Source: Streptomyces dysideae
GTDB lineage: Bacteria; Actinomycetota; Actinomycetes; Streptomycetales; Streptomycetaceae
DNA: 64,000 nt
Direction of reading: 5' to 3'
NCBI RefSeq assembly: GCF_001514305.1
Contig: NZ_KQ949093.1
Span: 124,001 to 188,000 of the forward strand
The notes beneath the pieces are model-generated. The model made no database searches. It saw only the letters and a list, made by a program, of their open reading frames with translations, and was not told where the DNA came from. Positions 27,169 through 36,205 of the stretch are shown piece by piece. How positions within the stretch are numbered: position 1 is the first letter of the stretch; each line of letters opens with the position of its first letter. The position numbers were made by a program, and so were the translations under genes.

Positions 27169-27632
27169 GGTGATCCTTTACATGCTGACGTGGTGGACAG
27201 ACTGCGCACCGGCACTGCCGTGAAACTGGCATTGCTCGGGGCATTCGCCTGACTCGGCGAGGGGCTCGCCCTTGGCGCTGGTTCGGGTGTCGGGGCCGGG
27301 GTGCGGTCGGGGACGGTCGCGTCGCAGGACGGGCCGGCCGGTGGAGTGCCGAGTGGGCTCAGCAGGGGGGCCGGCGTCGGTTCGTAGGTGTCGGCAGCCT
27401 GTTGGGGGCGGCAGGAAGAGGGCAGCGGATGCCCCGTCCGGTGGTGGACCGCGGCGCCGGAGGCCGTTACGCCTGCCAGGAGGGTGAACGTGCCGACACA
27501 GATCGCGAGTGGTCGGAGCCGCCTGTGCGGGGCAGACACATCCCTCTTGCGGTCATCGCTGAGCTGGTACGTCCCACGTCGTGGGGGAGGGCTTCCTTCC
27601 GTAGCGGTATACGTATCACGGGCGTGTGGCAT
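27138..27632 (-). CDS. Small proline/serine-rich membrane-anchored protein
   Basis: 164 residues starting at ATG 27632 with GAGG 6 bases upstream. The N-terminal 40 residues are polar and basic, then one hydrophobic segment ('LAICVGTFTLLAGVTASGAA') and a low-complexity Pro/Ser/Ala tail with a few Cys. This looks like a single-pass membrane protein with an outward tail. It overlaps the SDR start by 31 bases. I recognise no family, and it may be a chance ORF; the start site and hydrophobic segment favour a gene. Confidence 0.5.
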   Translation of the reverse strand: MPHARDTYTATEGSPPPRRGTYQLSDDRKRDVSAPHRRLRPLAICVGTFTLLAGVTASGAAVHHRTGHPLPSSCRPQQAADTYEPTPAPLLSPLGTPPAGPSCDATVPDRTPAPTPEPAPRASPSPSQANAPSNASFTAVPVRSLSTTSACKGSPWQASQAGRF

Positions 27633-27667
27633 GGTCCTCGTTCCCTGGGTCGCTGCGGGGCAACGCG

Positions 27668-28014
<347 letters not shown>

Positions 28015-28029
28015 GAGACACCTCTTTCG

Positions 28030-28047
28030 TGCACAACAAATTGAATA
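28030..28047. promoter_or_regulatory. Degenerate palindrome TGCACAA-CAAA-TTGAATA (copy B)
   Basis: The right arm is identical to copy A, but the left arm keeps only 4 of 7 positions. It sits in the equivalent place between the broken NTF2-like copy and padR. Likely a decayed operator. Confidence 0.45.
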
Positions 28048-28115
28048 GGCTCGCTGAAGAGTAGAGGGGAGAGTTACGCCCTGTCCATGAGGTGGAAGCG
28101 ATCATTGGGCCCCTC

Positions 28116-28129
28116 GTTGACTAGTCAAC
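28116..28129. promoter_or_regulatory. Perfect 14-bp palindrome GTTGACTAGTCAAC upstream of padR
   Basis: Self-complementary, 19 bases before the padR ATG. A partial version (TTGACTAGTC) is kept at 26011 in the padR relic of copy A. Likely the PadR autoregulatory operator. Confidence 0.6.
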
Positions 28130-28148
28130 ATGGTGCTAGCGTGTGTCC

Positions 28149-28718
28149 ATGGCTTTGCGGAACGCGGTGATGGCCGCGCTACTGGAGGGTGAGGCGTCCG
28201 GGTACGACCTCGCGAAGGGGTTTGACGCGACGGTCGCCAACTTCTGGATGTCGACGCCCCAGCAGCTCTACCGGGAGCTGGAACGCATGGAGGCCGAAGG
28301 ACTGATCACGGCCCGCGTCGTCGAGCAGGAGCGCCGCCCCAACAAGCGGCTGTTCTCCCTGACGGAGACCGGGCGGGAGGCCGTCCGCGCCTACACGGCC
28401 GAGCCTTTGGGCAAGCCGGCGGTGATCCGGGACGAGTTGATGGTCAAGGTGCAGTGCCTGGACGCGGGCGACATCGACGCGGTCCGCAAGGCCATCACCG
28501 AGCGCACGGAGTGGGCCACCGCCAAGCTCGCCCGTTACGAGAGGCTCCGGCAACGCCTGCTCGACGGACGCTCGGAGGAGGCATACTTCGCCGAGGCCGA
28601 ACGCATCGGCCCGTACCTCACCCTGCTGCGCGGAATGTCCTTCGAACGGGAGAACCTCCAGTGGGGGGACATGGCGCTCCGCAGAATCGACCAGCGTTCG
28701 GCTGCCGATACTCAATAG
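28149..28718 (+). CDS. PadR-family transcriptional regulator (copy B, intact)
   Basis: 189 residues. The N-terminal winged helix ('MALRNAVMAALLEGEASGYD' start, then 'MSTPQQLYRELERMEAEGL') is typical of PadR, and the C-terminal helical Vir-type dimerisation domain ('LARYERLRQRLLDG') is complete. PadR proteins sense phenolic acids and related aromatics, which fits the neighbourhood. I start at ATG 28149 rather than the in-frame GTG at 28143. It is the only intact padR of three; a perfect palindrome precedes it. The end overlaps a TACTCAA half-site at 28709. Confidence 0.88.
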   Translation: MALRNAVMAALLEGEASGYDLAKGFDATVANFWMSTPQQLYRELERMEAEGLITARVVEQERRPNKRLFSLTETGREAVRAYTAEPLGKPAVIRDELMVKVQCLDAGDIDAVRKAITERTEWATAKLARYERLRQRLLDGRSEEAYFAEAERIGPYLTLLRGMSFERENLQWGDMALRRIDQRSAADTQ

Positions 28719-28879
28719 AGTGACTGTATTGGTTGCGTCTCCTGGTCGCTCGAAGCAGCCGCCGCCGTACGGGGGGCTCGGCGGGCAGGTCCACGCGGAA
28801 CAGCTGGCTGCGGCGCTCGCCTTTGCGGCCGGAGCTCGCTACGTCGTGGCACGTGTCGTCGACGTATCGCGCCCCCACT

Positions 28880-29165
28880 TGGAGCCTGGCGAGGGGAGTG
28901 GCGCGTCGCGCCCGCATCTTCCCCGACGCAGCGCGCTTCGCCCCCCTCGGCCGTCCGCTCGGCCCGCGTCCCGCGGCACTGAACCAGTGGGTCCGTGAGG
29001 CGGCGTACCGGCATGGTGGCGACGTCACCGTTTAACTCGGGGTCACCGATTCGCGCTTGTGGAGCCCAGACCGCCCGCACTGGTCCGCTCGGCCATCGGC
29101 GGATTGCCGCCGCGCTTGCCCACGCCCTCGATCTGCGGGACGCAGACGACTCCTGGACACACCCG
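28880..29165 (+). pseudogene. SGNH/GDSL hydrolase C-terminal relic
   Basis: Pieces in different frames match the end of SGNH esterases: 'RIFPDAARFAPLGRPLGPRP' with 'NQWVREAAYRHGGDVTV' (to about 29035), then 'GPLGHRRIAAALAHALDL' around 29080-29135, which carries the catalytic His of the DxxH block. At least two frame breaks and no N-terminal half. 28719-28880 shows nothing clear. Confidence 0.45.
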
Positions 29166-29204
29166 GTGGCCGCCTGCGGCCTCCCCGGCCGATGCTCCGG
29201 GCGC

Positions 29205-30758
29205 TCATGCCGTCAGTTCCCTCTTCAGTATCTTGCCCGTCGCGTTCATCGGCAGCGAGTCGCGGAACTCCACGATGCGTGGGTACTTGTACGCCGCGAA
29301 CTGCGCCTTTCCCCAGGCGACCAGTTCCTCTTCCGTGGTGGGGTCACCGGGGATTTTTTGGACGAGCGCTTTGACCTCCTCGCCCAGGGTCTCGTGGGGC
29401 ACTCCGATCACCGCGACCAGCGACACGGCGGGGTGGGCCATCAGGACCTCTTCGAGCTCCCTCGGGTAAATGTTGTATCCGCCGCGGATGATCACGTCTT
29501 TGGCGCGGTCGGCGATGTAGTAGTAACCGTCGGCATCCCTGCGGGCGAGATCGCCGGTGCGGAACCAGCCGTTGTGGATTGCCTCGGCGGTGGCCTCGGG
29601 GCGGTTGTAGTAGCCCTTCATGACCGGGTGTCCCTTGACGGCGATCTCGCCGACCGCGTCGGGGTCGTCGGGGATTTCGCTCCAGTCACTGTCGACGAGT
29701 TTCATCTCCACACCCCAGATCGGCTTGCCGATCGAGCCGGGACGGTTCTCGCCGTCGCGCGGGGTGAAGCACACCGCGGGGGAGGTCTCCGAGAGCCCGT
29801 ATCCCTCCACGATCTTGACGCCGAGCTTCTGCTCGACCCGGCGCAGCAGTTCTACCGGCATCGCCGCACCGCCGGACAGGACAAGCCTCAGGTCGCCGGC
29901 GATGTCGGTCACTTCGGCAGCAGTACCGGTGAGGGCCGTGAGCAGGCCGTGGAACATTGTCGGGACCCCGGCGAAGTGCGTGATGGCCTCGGACCGCAGG
30001 ACCTCGATCGCCTGGGCCGGATCGAACCGTGGCATCAGGACAATGGTGTTGCCACCGGCGAACGCGGTGTGCATCTGCAGCGTCTGACCGAAGGAGTGGA
30101 ACAACGGGAGTGCCACGAGATGCCTGTCGGTCCCCTCGCCGCCGATGAAGCGGTGGGCTGTGAGCGCGTTCAGGATCAGGTTGGCATGCGTGAGCTCAGC
30201 TCCTTTGGGCTGTCCGGTGGTGCCGGACGTGTAGAGGAGCACCGCGGTGTCGGTCGCCTCGGTCGCGACCGGATCGTGGGACGGCTTCTGTCCACATAGG
30301 GCGGCGTACAGCGTCTCCGTGCCCGGGAGCGGTGATACCGAACCCGGCTCGGCGGTGATCGTGAAGAAGTGCTCGCAGCCGTCGGTCTCGTCGAACCCGG
30401 CGTGTCCGTCGGCGCCGGTCGGCAGGACGGAGGTGCCCTCGAAGCAGAAGTAGGCTCGGGCGCCACTGTCGCGCAGGTGGTAGGCGACCTCACGCGCCTT
30501 CAGCAGCACATTGAGTGGGACGACGACGGCTCCGGCCTTGAGGATGCCGTAGTAGACGATCGGGTACCACGGCAGGTTCGGGCAGGTCAGTGCGACCTTG
30601 TCACCGGGCTTGATGCCCCGCGACACCAGCAGGTTGGCGACCTGGTTGGCCGCGGTGTCGACCTGCCGGTAAGTCAGCCGGGTCGATCCCAGGACCACGG
30701 CCTCGCGCTCGGGGCAGAAGCGGGCGGAATCCTCAAGCAGGACGGACAGGTTCAACAT
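29205..30758 (-). CDS. Acyl-CoA synthetase (fatty-acid/aryl-CoA ligase family)
   Basis: 517-residue ANL adenylating enzyme. The AMP-binding loop 'LLYTSGTTGQPKGAELTH', A5-like 'GYGLSETSPAV', hinge 'GWFRTGDLARRD' and the C-terminal catalytic Lys in 'NATGKILKREL' are all there. ATG 30758 has GGAGG 9 bases upstream; the in-frame TTG at 30767 abuts that site and cannot use it. It activates a carboxylic acid as a CoA thioester. The surrounding genes make an aromatic or medium-chain acid plausible, but the substrate cannot be fixed. Confidence 0.9.
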   Translation of the reverse strand: MLNLSVLLEDSARFCPEREAVVLGSTRLTYRQVDTAANQVANLLVSRGIKPGDKVALTCPNLPWYPIVYYGILKAGAVVVPLNVLLKAREVAYHLRDSGARAYFCFEGTSVLPTGADGHAGFDETDGCEHFFTITAEPGSVSPLPGTETLYAALCGQKPSHDPVATEATDTAVLLYTSGTTGQPKGAELTHANLILNALTAHRFIGGEGTDRHLVALPLFHSFGQTLQMHTAFAGGNTIVLMPRFDPAQAIEVLRSEAITHFAGVPTMFHGLLTALTGTAAEVTDIAGDLRLVLSGGAAMPVELLRRVEQKLGVKIVEGYGLSETSPAVCFTPRDGENRPGSIGKPIWGVEMKLVDSDWSEIPDDPDAVGEIAVKGHPVMKGYYNRPEATAEAIHNGWFRTGDLARRDADGYYYIADRAKDVIIRGGYNIYPRELEEVLMAHPAVSLVAVIGVPHETLGEEVKALVQKIPGDPTTEEELVAWGKAQFAAYKYPRIVEFRDSLPMNATGKILKRELTA

Positions 30759-31084
30759 CGGATTCAACCTCCGGTACGACGTCGGACAGGGGTAGGCGGC
30801 TCAGGAGTGCACGTGGCGGGACGGCCGGCGCAGTGATCGTCAGGTACACGCGGCTCGGCGTGGGGGCCTGTGCATCCTGCTGGACCGGGGCGACGTCGCC
30901 TGCAGGGGATCCGGGTGCAGGCGGACGCGTTGGAGCGAGGCGGCCGAGAGCCCGGCCCCTGTCGGCACCGACCCGGCGTCGAGGTTCCGCATCGCTCCGC
31001 CCGCGAGAGACGAGAGCACGCCGCGGTCGGTGAAGTGGCAGCTGGCGTCCAGATCTCCCGCACGGGGGCGGAGGCCCAGTGGAT
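30759..31084. other. Gap upstream of the acyl-CoA ligase
   Basis: 326 bases between the ligase start and the third NTF2-like relic. I see no gene, strong promoter or repeat in it. Confidence 0.4.
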
Positions 31085-31230
31085 CTAGCTGACGGCCTGG
31101 AGTGCGGCCGGTATGACTGCCCTTCGGGCGGGAGGCTTGATGAGGGGTCGGCCGCGGAACGCCACGTCGTCGGCCGCCAACACCTCCACCGCCTTCGCTT
31201 CCGGGAGGGTCCACCCCCGCGCGCAAGGTC
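31085..31230 (-). pseudogene. NTF2-like relic, copy C
   Basis: Leftward frame ending at a TAG at 31085. It contains 'KAVEVLAADDVAFRGRPL' and 'AVIPAALQAVS', aligning with 'MDAVAALLADDVVFTSPV' and 'AITAAILRGVS' of copy A. The N-terminal 'MHPFRE' region is unrecognisable and the C-terminal half is missing. It is more diverged than copy B. Confidence 0.55.
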
Positions 31231-31244
31231 GCCATGACCACCCT

Positions 31245-31262
31245 TATTAAATTTGTTGAATA
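31245..31262. promoter_or_regulatory. 18-bp palindrome TATTAAA-TTTG-TTGAATA (copy C)
   Basis: Arms match at 6 of 7 positions. It lies between the NTF2-like relic and the padR relic of copy C, at the same 108-base distance (right arm to ATG) from the padR start as in copy B. Confidence 0.55.
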
Positions 31263-31363
31263 GATGTGTCAGTGAGTATGCTCAGGGAATCGACGGCTGT
31301 CCAGGGGCACGCGCAGCCAATTCCGCGATAATGGCGATGCCCCTGGATCGCCTACGCGGTGGC

Positions 31364-31550
31364 CATGGCTCTGCGCAACGCGATCTGGCCTCCCTGCTTG
31401 GGGCATGGGCATACGGTTGCGACCTGGCCGCTGATGACAACTTGCGCCAGACGGTCCAGGGAGAACGCATATCGCAACGCCGTGTATTGCTGGACGCCGT
31501 CGTCGATGAACTGGAACGCCTGGCAAGCCAGGGCCCACCGGGCAGGGTGA
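31364..31550 (+). pseudogene. padR relic, copy C
   Basis: Opens with ATG at 31364 and 'MALRNAI', then shifts frame into 'DLASLLGAWAYGCDLA', matching 'MAALLEGEASGYDLA' of the intact PadR; a later piece 'VDELERLASQG' matches 'YRELERMEAEG'. It is cut off near 31550 where the IS3-family relic begins. Confidence 0.6.
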
Positions 31551-31569
31551 ACTTCCCCCGTGATTCTGG

Positions 31570-31979
31570 ACATTCTTCTTCTACGCTGCGAGCGTTTGGT
31601 CGTTGCGGAGCCGCTGACGTGTCTCGTGGGGTGTGAGGTACCCGAAGACTGCATGTGTGCGCAGGCGGCGCCGGTTGTAGAAGGTCTCGATGAACGCGAA
31701 CACCTCGGCGCGGGCGGTTGCCCGGTCGGGCCAGATCCGGGTGCCGATCTCTTCCTTGAGCACGGCCCAGAAGCTCTCCGCCGCGGCGTTGCCGAACAGG
31801 CCCCAGTCCTGCCGGTGCTCTGACGCAGCCCCAACACGCGTATTTCCGCGCGGAATTCAGCTTTGTGTGATGAAGCCGTCTTCCAGGCCGCCACGGCCGT
31901 GGGCCATCCGCAGTGCATCGACCACCAGCTCGGCACGGTGGTGGTCGGCCATCGCGTAGCCGATGACCTCGCGAGTGGC
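31570..31979 (-). mobile_element. IS3-family orfB, C-terminal part
   Basis: Leftward transposase remnant in more than one frame: 'EVIGYAMADHHRAELVVDAL' (about 31905-31975), a degraded middle, then 'LKEEIGTRIWPDRATARAEV' with 'FAFIETFYNRRRLRTHAVFG' and 'YLTPHETRQRL' to a stop at 31581. This is the rve DDE part of orfB; the N-terminal part lies at 33398-33825, on the far side of the IS256-family insertion. Confidence 0.8.
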
Positions 31980-33397
31980 GAGCAATGCTCAGGACTTGTG
32001 GATCAGCTCCTCTGGAGGACGCGCGAAGGGCGTACCTTCCCGAGTGAGTGATCGTCAAGTCACCGAGTAGGCCCGCGCTGCGAACGCGGGTCGGGAAGGC
32101 ACGCCCGTGCTCAGCGTAGTCAATGAAGACGGCACCACCGAGGCCGGTTCCCTGATCGACGAGATCGTCCGCGAGGGTGCTCGGCGGATGCTGGCCGCCG
32201 CCCTGGAGGCGGAGGTGGACCAGTACATAGCCGAGCTCGCCGGGCAGCGTGACGAGGCCGGTCGCCGGCTGGTGGTCCGCAACGGCCGGCACCGGCCGCG
32301 GACCGTGACCACGGCTGCCGGGCCCATCGAGGTGGCCGCCCCGCGCGTGAACGACAAGCGGGTCGACGAGACGACGGGTGAACGTCAGCGGTTCTCCTCG
32401 AAGATCCTGGCGCCGTGGTGCCGGAAGTCCCCGAAGATCAGCGAGGTGCTGCCGCTGCTCTGTCTCCACGGCCTGTCGTCGGGCGACTTCGTGCCCGCGA
32501 TGGAACAGTTCCTGGGCTCCCCGGCCGGGCTGTCGCCGGCCACGGTGACCCGGCTGACGCAGCAGTGGACCGCCGACCACACCGCCTTCCAGCGCCGTGA
32601 CCTGGCCGAATCCGACTACGTCTACGTCTGGGCCGACGGCGTCCATCCCAAGATCCGCTTGTCCCAGACGCACTCCTGCCTCCTGGTCCTGATGGGCGTC
32701 CGCGTCGACGGCACCAAGGAACTCATCGCGATCACCGAGGGTCTGCGCGAGTCCACCGAGTCCTGGGCGGACCTGCTGCGCGACTGTCGGCGGCGCGGGA
32801 TGCGCGACCCGATGCTCGTGGTCGGCGACGGGGCGATGGGCCTGTGGAGGGCGCTGGCGGAGGTGTTTCCGCAGGCCAGGCGCCAGAGGTGTTGGGTTCA
32901 GAAAACAAGGAACGTCTCGAACGCGCTGCCGAAGTCCGCGCAGCCCGGCGCGAAGAAGGCTCTGCAGGAGATCTACAACGCCGAGGACCGTGCGCACGCC
33001 GAGAAGGCGGTCACCGCGTTCGAGAAGGCGTACGGGGCGAAGTTCCCCAAGGCCGTCAAGAAGATCACCGGCGAGGTCGACGAGCTGCTGGCGTTCTACG
33101 ACTTCCCCGCCGAGCACTGGGTCCATCTGAGGACGACGAATCCGATCGAGTCGACCTTCTCCACCGTGAAGCTTCGGACCAAGGTCACCCGCGGCGCCGG
33201 CAGCCCGGCCGCGGCCCTCGCGATGGTCTTCAAACTCGTTGAGTCCGCCCAGGCCCGCTGGCGAGCGGTCACCGCACCGCACCTCGTCGCCCTCGTCCGA
33301 GCCGGCGCCCGCTTCGAGAACGGCCTCCTCGTCGAACGAGACGAGACCCTCGCAGCGTGATCCACCTCAACTGATCCACAGGTCTTGACAATTACTC
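31980..33397 (+). mobile_element. Complete IS256-family insertion sequence, 1418 bp
   Basis: Flanked by 8-bp direct repeats CGAGTGGC (31972-31979 and 33398-33405). Imperfect 27-bp terminal inverted repeats (31980-32006 and 33371-33397) match at 22 positions. It carries one intact transposase gene and splits an IS3-family orfB. Intact ends, intact gene and an exact duplication point to recent insertion. Confidence 0.93.
32107..33360 (+). CDS. IS256-family (mutator-type) transposase
   Basis: 417 residues, full length. Catalytic context is visible: first Asp in 'VYVWADGVHPKIRL', second Asp in 'MLVVGDGAMGLWRAL', and the late 'RTTNPIESTFSTVKLRT' block with the Glu. The N-terminal 'REGARRMLAAALEAEVDQYI' is the conserved family start. 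No frameshift or internal stop, so the element may still be mobile. Confidence 0.95.
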   Translation: MLSVVNEDGTTEAGSLIDEIVREGARRMLAAALEAEVDQYIAELAGQRDEAGRRLVVRNGRHRPRTVTTAAGPIEVAAPRVNDKRVDETTGERQRFSSKILAPWCRKSPKISEVLPLLCLHGLSSGDFVPAMEQFLGSPAGLSPATVTRLTQQWTADHTAFQRRDLAESDYVYVWADGVHPKIRLSQTHSCLLVLMGVRVDGTKELIAITEGLRESTESWADLLRDCRRRGMRDPMLVVGDGAMGLWRALAEVFPQARRQRCWVQKTRNVSNALPKSAQPGAKKALQEIYNAEDRAHAEKAVTAFEKAYGAKFPKAVKKITGEVDELLAFYDFPAEHWVHLRTTNPIESTFSTVKLRTKVTRGAGSPAAALAMVFKLVESAQARWRAVTAPHLVALVRAGARFENGLLVERDETLAA

Positions 33398-33825
33398 CGA
33401 GTGGCCAGGTCCAGCCAGCAGGCGAGATGCAGCCAGCCTTCGTGCGTGGGCAGGTCGGTGATGTCCCCGACCAGCCGGGTGCCGGGCCGGGCAGCGGTGA
33501 AGTCCCGGCCGAGCAGATCCGGAGCAGGCCGCGCCTGCTTGTCGGGACGGGTCAGTGAGCGGCGTCTTCGGCGCGTGACGCCGGCGAACTGGCGTTCGCG
33601 CATGACCCGCTCCGCCCGCTTGCGGTTGACTTTCCGGCCCAGCCGCCGCAGCTCGGCTTGCACCCGCGGGACACCGTAGGCACCCTTCGAGGCCACGTGG
33701 ATCACGGTGATCTCGTGGGCAAGTGAGTCATCCGCCCGGGCCCGGACCTGCCGGGTCTCCTCCGCCTCCAGCCAGGCGTAGAACGAGGAGCGGACCACGC
33801 CCAGGACACGGCACAGCAGGGCCAC
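33398..33825 (-). mobile_element. IS3-family orfB, N-terminal part
   Basis: Leftward frame with 'MALLCRVLGVVRSSFYAWLE' (the usual orfB start), an HTH_21-type segment 'GAYGVPRVQAELRRLGRKVN', and 'GTRLVGDITDLPTHEGWLHL', the first DDE Asp region. It ends at the IS256-family element within 'LDLATR' and resumes beyond it with 'ATREVIGYAM'. No orfA is recognisable upstream. Confidence 0.82.
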
Positions 33826-34416
33826 TGAGGTTCCCCCGAGATGCGTTGCACCAGGTCAGGGGCGAGATCGGCGTCCGGGCTTCGGCCACTCAATTGCGCT
33901 GCGGTCACTCACTCCTCAGCCCTTCATCCCCATTGAGCCGGTCGCGCCCCCGCGTGGTGTGCGTTCAGCGGCGTGACCAACGATCCGACCACAGGGTCGG
34001 ATACCGGCATCCAACCACCGGAGCCGCCGTCCGCAAGACCTTTCAGTCATCCGTAAATAGAACGCGCGTATCTATTCCCCTGTGGGAGCGTCCGTCTGCC
34101 GGACGCGGGCTTGTGGTTTTCGGGGCCTATGAGCCGAAGTCGATCATTGCTGTGCTCACGGTGCTTCTGCCTGAGGCGGATTGCGGTCGGGCGGGTAGCC
34201 CTTGGCGTGGAGCCAGGTGTCGAGGGCAGCTGTCCGCGTTTGGTGTGTCGGTTGTTCACGACGCCCACGGTGTCCGGGTGCGGGGCGAACGCGTCGTCGG
34301 TCGCTTCTGACTGGGCTTCGAGCGTGTCAGCCAGGTTCCGCAACTGGCTTACGTGAGAGGAGAGATCGGGCACGAGAGTCACTCCAGCGCGAGCCGCTGA
34401 GCGGCAGAAGCTCGCG
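33826..34416. other. Gene-poor stretch with one near-palindrome
   Basis: No gene recognised. An AATAGA-N9-TCTATT dyad lies at 34056-34076 with a CG-rich self-complementary centre. Confidence 0.4.
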
Positions 34417-34581
34417 GTGTCCCTGCGGGCACTGTACGAGGCCGGCGCCACGGTCCCGGAACTGGCCCAGGAGTGCAACTACTCGGTCGCCACGGTCTAC
34501 CGGCTCCTGCACCAGGCCGGCACCCGGATGCGTCCCCAGCCCAACCACGGCCCAGTCCGTGACCCGAGGAAGGGGTCATGA
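34417..34581 (+). CDS. Short helix-turn-helix ORF, probably a truncated gene
   Basis: 54 codons from a GTG; the homologous-looking frame extends a little upstream but meets a stop at about 34352. It contains 'ALYEAGATVPELAQECNYSV' and 'ATVYRLLHQAG', a clear HTH of the kind found in small Streptomyces DNA-binding proteins and resolvase tails. There is no good ribosome site at the GTG, so it may be the remaining 3' part of a slightly longer gene. Confidence 0.4.
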   Translation: MSLRALYEAGATVPELAQECNYSVATVYRLLHQAGTRMRPQPNHGPVRDPRKGS

Positions 34582-34779
34582 GCGCCCTCGCCTTGTCGGG
34601 TCTCCTCCGCCACCCCGATTCGAACCGAGCTGCTCGGAGCCAATCAGAGGCAATCGCCCTCTGTTTTGGTCCGAGACGGCCCAGGTCAGACGGCGTTGAT
34701 CAGGCTGTGAACCCGCTGATGGCACTCGGAATCGATCTCGGTTGAGCCGCGATGGGGACGCCTGCCTCCGGCATCGGAG

Positions 34780-35169
34780 CCAGGCATACGAATGCCTCCA
34801 GGATGGCCAGTGAAAAGCGGCACGTACACGGCCCCGCGGCGCCAGATGCCCAGCAGGGCCAGGGCCAGATCGGCTGACTTGCCCATCAGGGTGGCGACCG
34901 CGTCGCCGGGCCCGATCCCCAGGTCGGCGAGTGCGGCGGCGAAACGGGCCGAGTCGCGGCGCAGCTTCCCATACGTGAGGTCAGTGGCCGACAGTTCGGT
35001 CTCGACCCACCGTGAAGGCGATCGCGTCGGCGGGATGGCGGTCGCAGAGCAGTTCGGCGGGGGAGGCGTCCGGAGCACCGAAGAGGCCGAGCAACTCCCG
35101 CACCCGGTCTTCCGGTTGTCCGCCGGCGGTCGCGGTCACCACCGAAGCCGATCGTTCGTTCATGGTCAC
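34780..35169 (-). pseudogene. Acyl-CoA synthetase, N-terminal relic
   Basis: Starts at ATG 35163 (or GTG 35169): 'MNERSASVVTATAGGQPEDR' through 'DRHPADAIAFTV', shifts frame near 35005 and continues 'TELSATDLTYGKLRRDSARF' to 'LLGIWRRGAVYVPLFT', then stops matching near 34790. This is the first fifth of an AMP-forming acyl-CoA synthetase, divergent from the GAF-LuxR gene. It is inactive. Confidence 0.75.
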
Positions 35170-35275
35170 GTCATCCCTTCGCCGATTCCGCCGCTGCTCC
35201 ATGGCGGGGGTGTTACGGCGGTTTATGCTCCGCATCACGACGACGGCGCACTACCCCCGGAAAGGGGTACGGGTG

Positions 35276-36136
35276 ATGCACTCCCATGCCGACACCCTCC
35301 TGCGGCCCGACGACGGCGACGCGCTCCGGCAGGTGCTCCGCCAGCTCCACGGCCGCTCCGGCATCCCCGTCCTGTTCGGCGGACAGGTGGAGAACACACT
35401 GCTGAGCCTGTCGCAGTACATCGGCGTGCGGACGGCGGGTCTGCGCGGCCTCAGGGTGCGCGCCGAGACCGGGCTGGGCGGGCGGGTCCTCACCACGGGG
35501 CGGCCGGCCAAGGTGACCGACTACAGATCGGCCCGCTCGATCACCCACGACTACGACCGCCCCGTGCTGACGGAGGGGATCCGCTCCGTCGTCGCCGTGC
35601 CCGTCGTGGTGTCCGGTACGGTGCGCGCAGTGCTCTACGGGGCCAGCCGCGGCCTGACCCCCCTCGGAGACCGGGCGGCCGACGCGGTCACTGACGCCTC
35701 CCGGCAACTGGCCGCCGAACTGGTCATCCGTGACGAGGTCGACCACCGCCTGCGCCTACTGGACGCCGCGCAGGGCAGCGCCACCGACGGGCAACAGGGC
35801 GTGGCACCGGAAGAACTCCGCCAGATTCACGCTGAGTTGCGGCGCATAGCCCAGCAGATGCCCGACGATGACCTGCGCGGCCGGCTGCTCGACGCGGCCC
35901 AACGGCTGGCCCGGCCGTCTGCCGCCCACTCCGCGCCGGGCACGCCACTGGCGCCCCGGGAACTCGATGTCCTGGCGCAGGTGGCGCTGGGCTGCAGCAA
36001 TGCCGAAGCCGGTCGCCGGCTGGCGCTGCTACCCGAAACAGTCAAATCGTATCTGCGCAGTGCTATGCGCAAGCTGGGAACCAGCACCCGCTTCGAGGCG
36101 GTGGTCGCCGCACGTCGACAGGGTCTACTTCCCTAG
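35276..36136 (+). CDS. GAF-domain LuxR-family regulator
   Basis: 286 residues. An N-terminal GAF-like sensor (about 20-160, with 'RAETGLGGRVLTTGRPAKVT') and a C-terminal LuxR HTH (about 222-286, 'LAPRELDVLAQVALGCSNAE' and 'ETVKSYLRSAMRKLG'). ATG 35276 has GAAAGGGG 9 bases upstream. Divergent from the broken acyl-CoA synthetase, which it probably once regulated. Confidence 0.87.
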   Translation: MHSHADTLLRPDDGDALRQVLRQLHGRSGIPVLFGGQVENTLLSLSQYIGVRTAGLRGLRVRAETGLGGRVLTTGRPAKVTDYRSARSITHDYDRPVLTEGIRSVVAVPVVVSGTVRAVLYGASRGLTPLGDRAADAVTDASRQLAAELVIRDEVDHRLRLLDAAQGSATDGQQGVAPEELRQIHAELRRIAQQMPDDDLRGRLLDAAQRLARPSAAHSAPGTPLAPRELDVLAQVALGCSNAEAGRRLALLPETVKSYLRSAMRKLGTSTRFEAVVAARRQGLLP

Positions 36137-36165
36137 TCTTCCCGTCCAGGCACGCATAGCGAGTG

Positions 36166-36205
36166 GTGGGGCGCGGCGGACTCGAACCCGCCCACGATTA
36201 TGGGC
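36166..36205 (-). other. tRNA-like 3' fragment, possible integration-site scar
   Basis: Read leftward it resembles the 3' half of a tRNA: an anticodon-like CATAA loop, then the T-loop core GGTTCGAGTCC with partial stem, and an acceptor-like GCGCCCCAC. No 5' half is present and the T stem is imperfect. Such scars arise when elements integrate into tRNA genes. The rest of 36137-36615 shows no clear gene. Confidence 0.3.

Noticed and set aside
28618..29028. Minus-strand frame over 28618-29028 as a gene
   Set aside because: Overlaps the end of the intact padR and has no motif; the plus strand matches SGNH hydrolase fragments better.
31300..31347. TCCAGGGGCA / TGCCCCTGGA inverted repeat as a terminator or IS end
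   Set aside because: 28-base loop, no adjoining gene end, and no matching terminal repeat elsewhere; function not supportable.
34578..34680. GATTCGAAC as a second tRNA T-loop fragment
   Set aside because: No acceptor or anticodon arm around it and poor stem pairing; too short to support.
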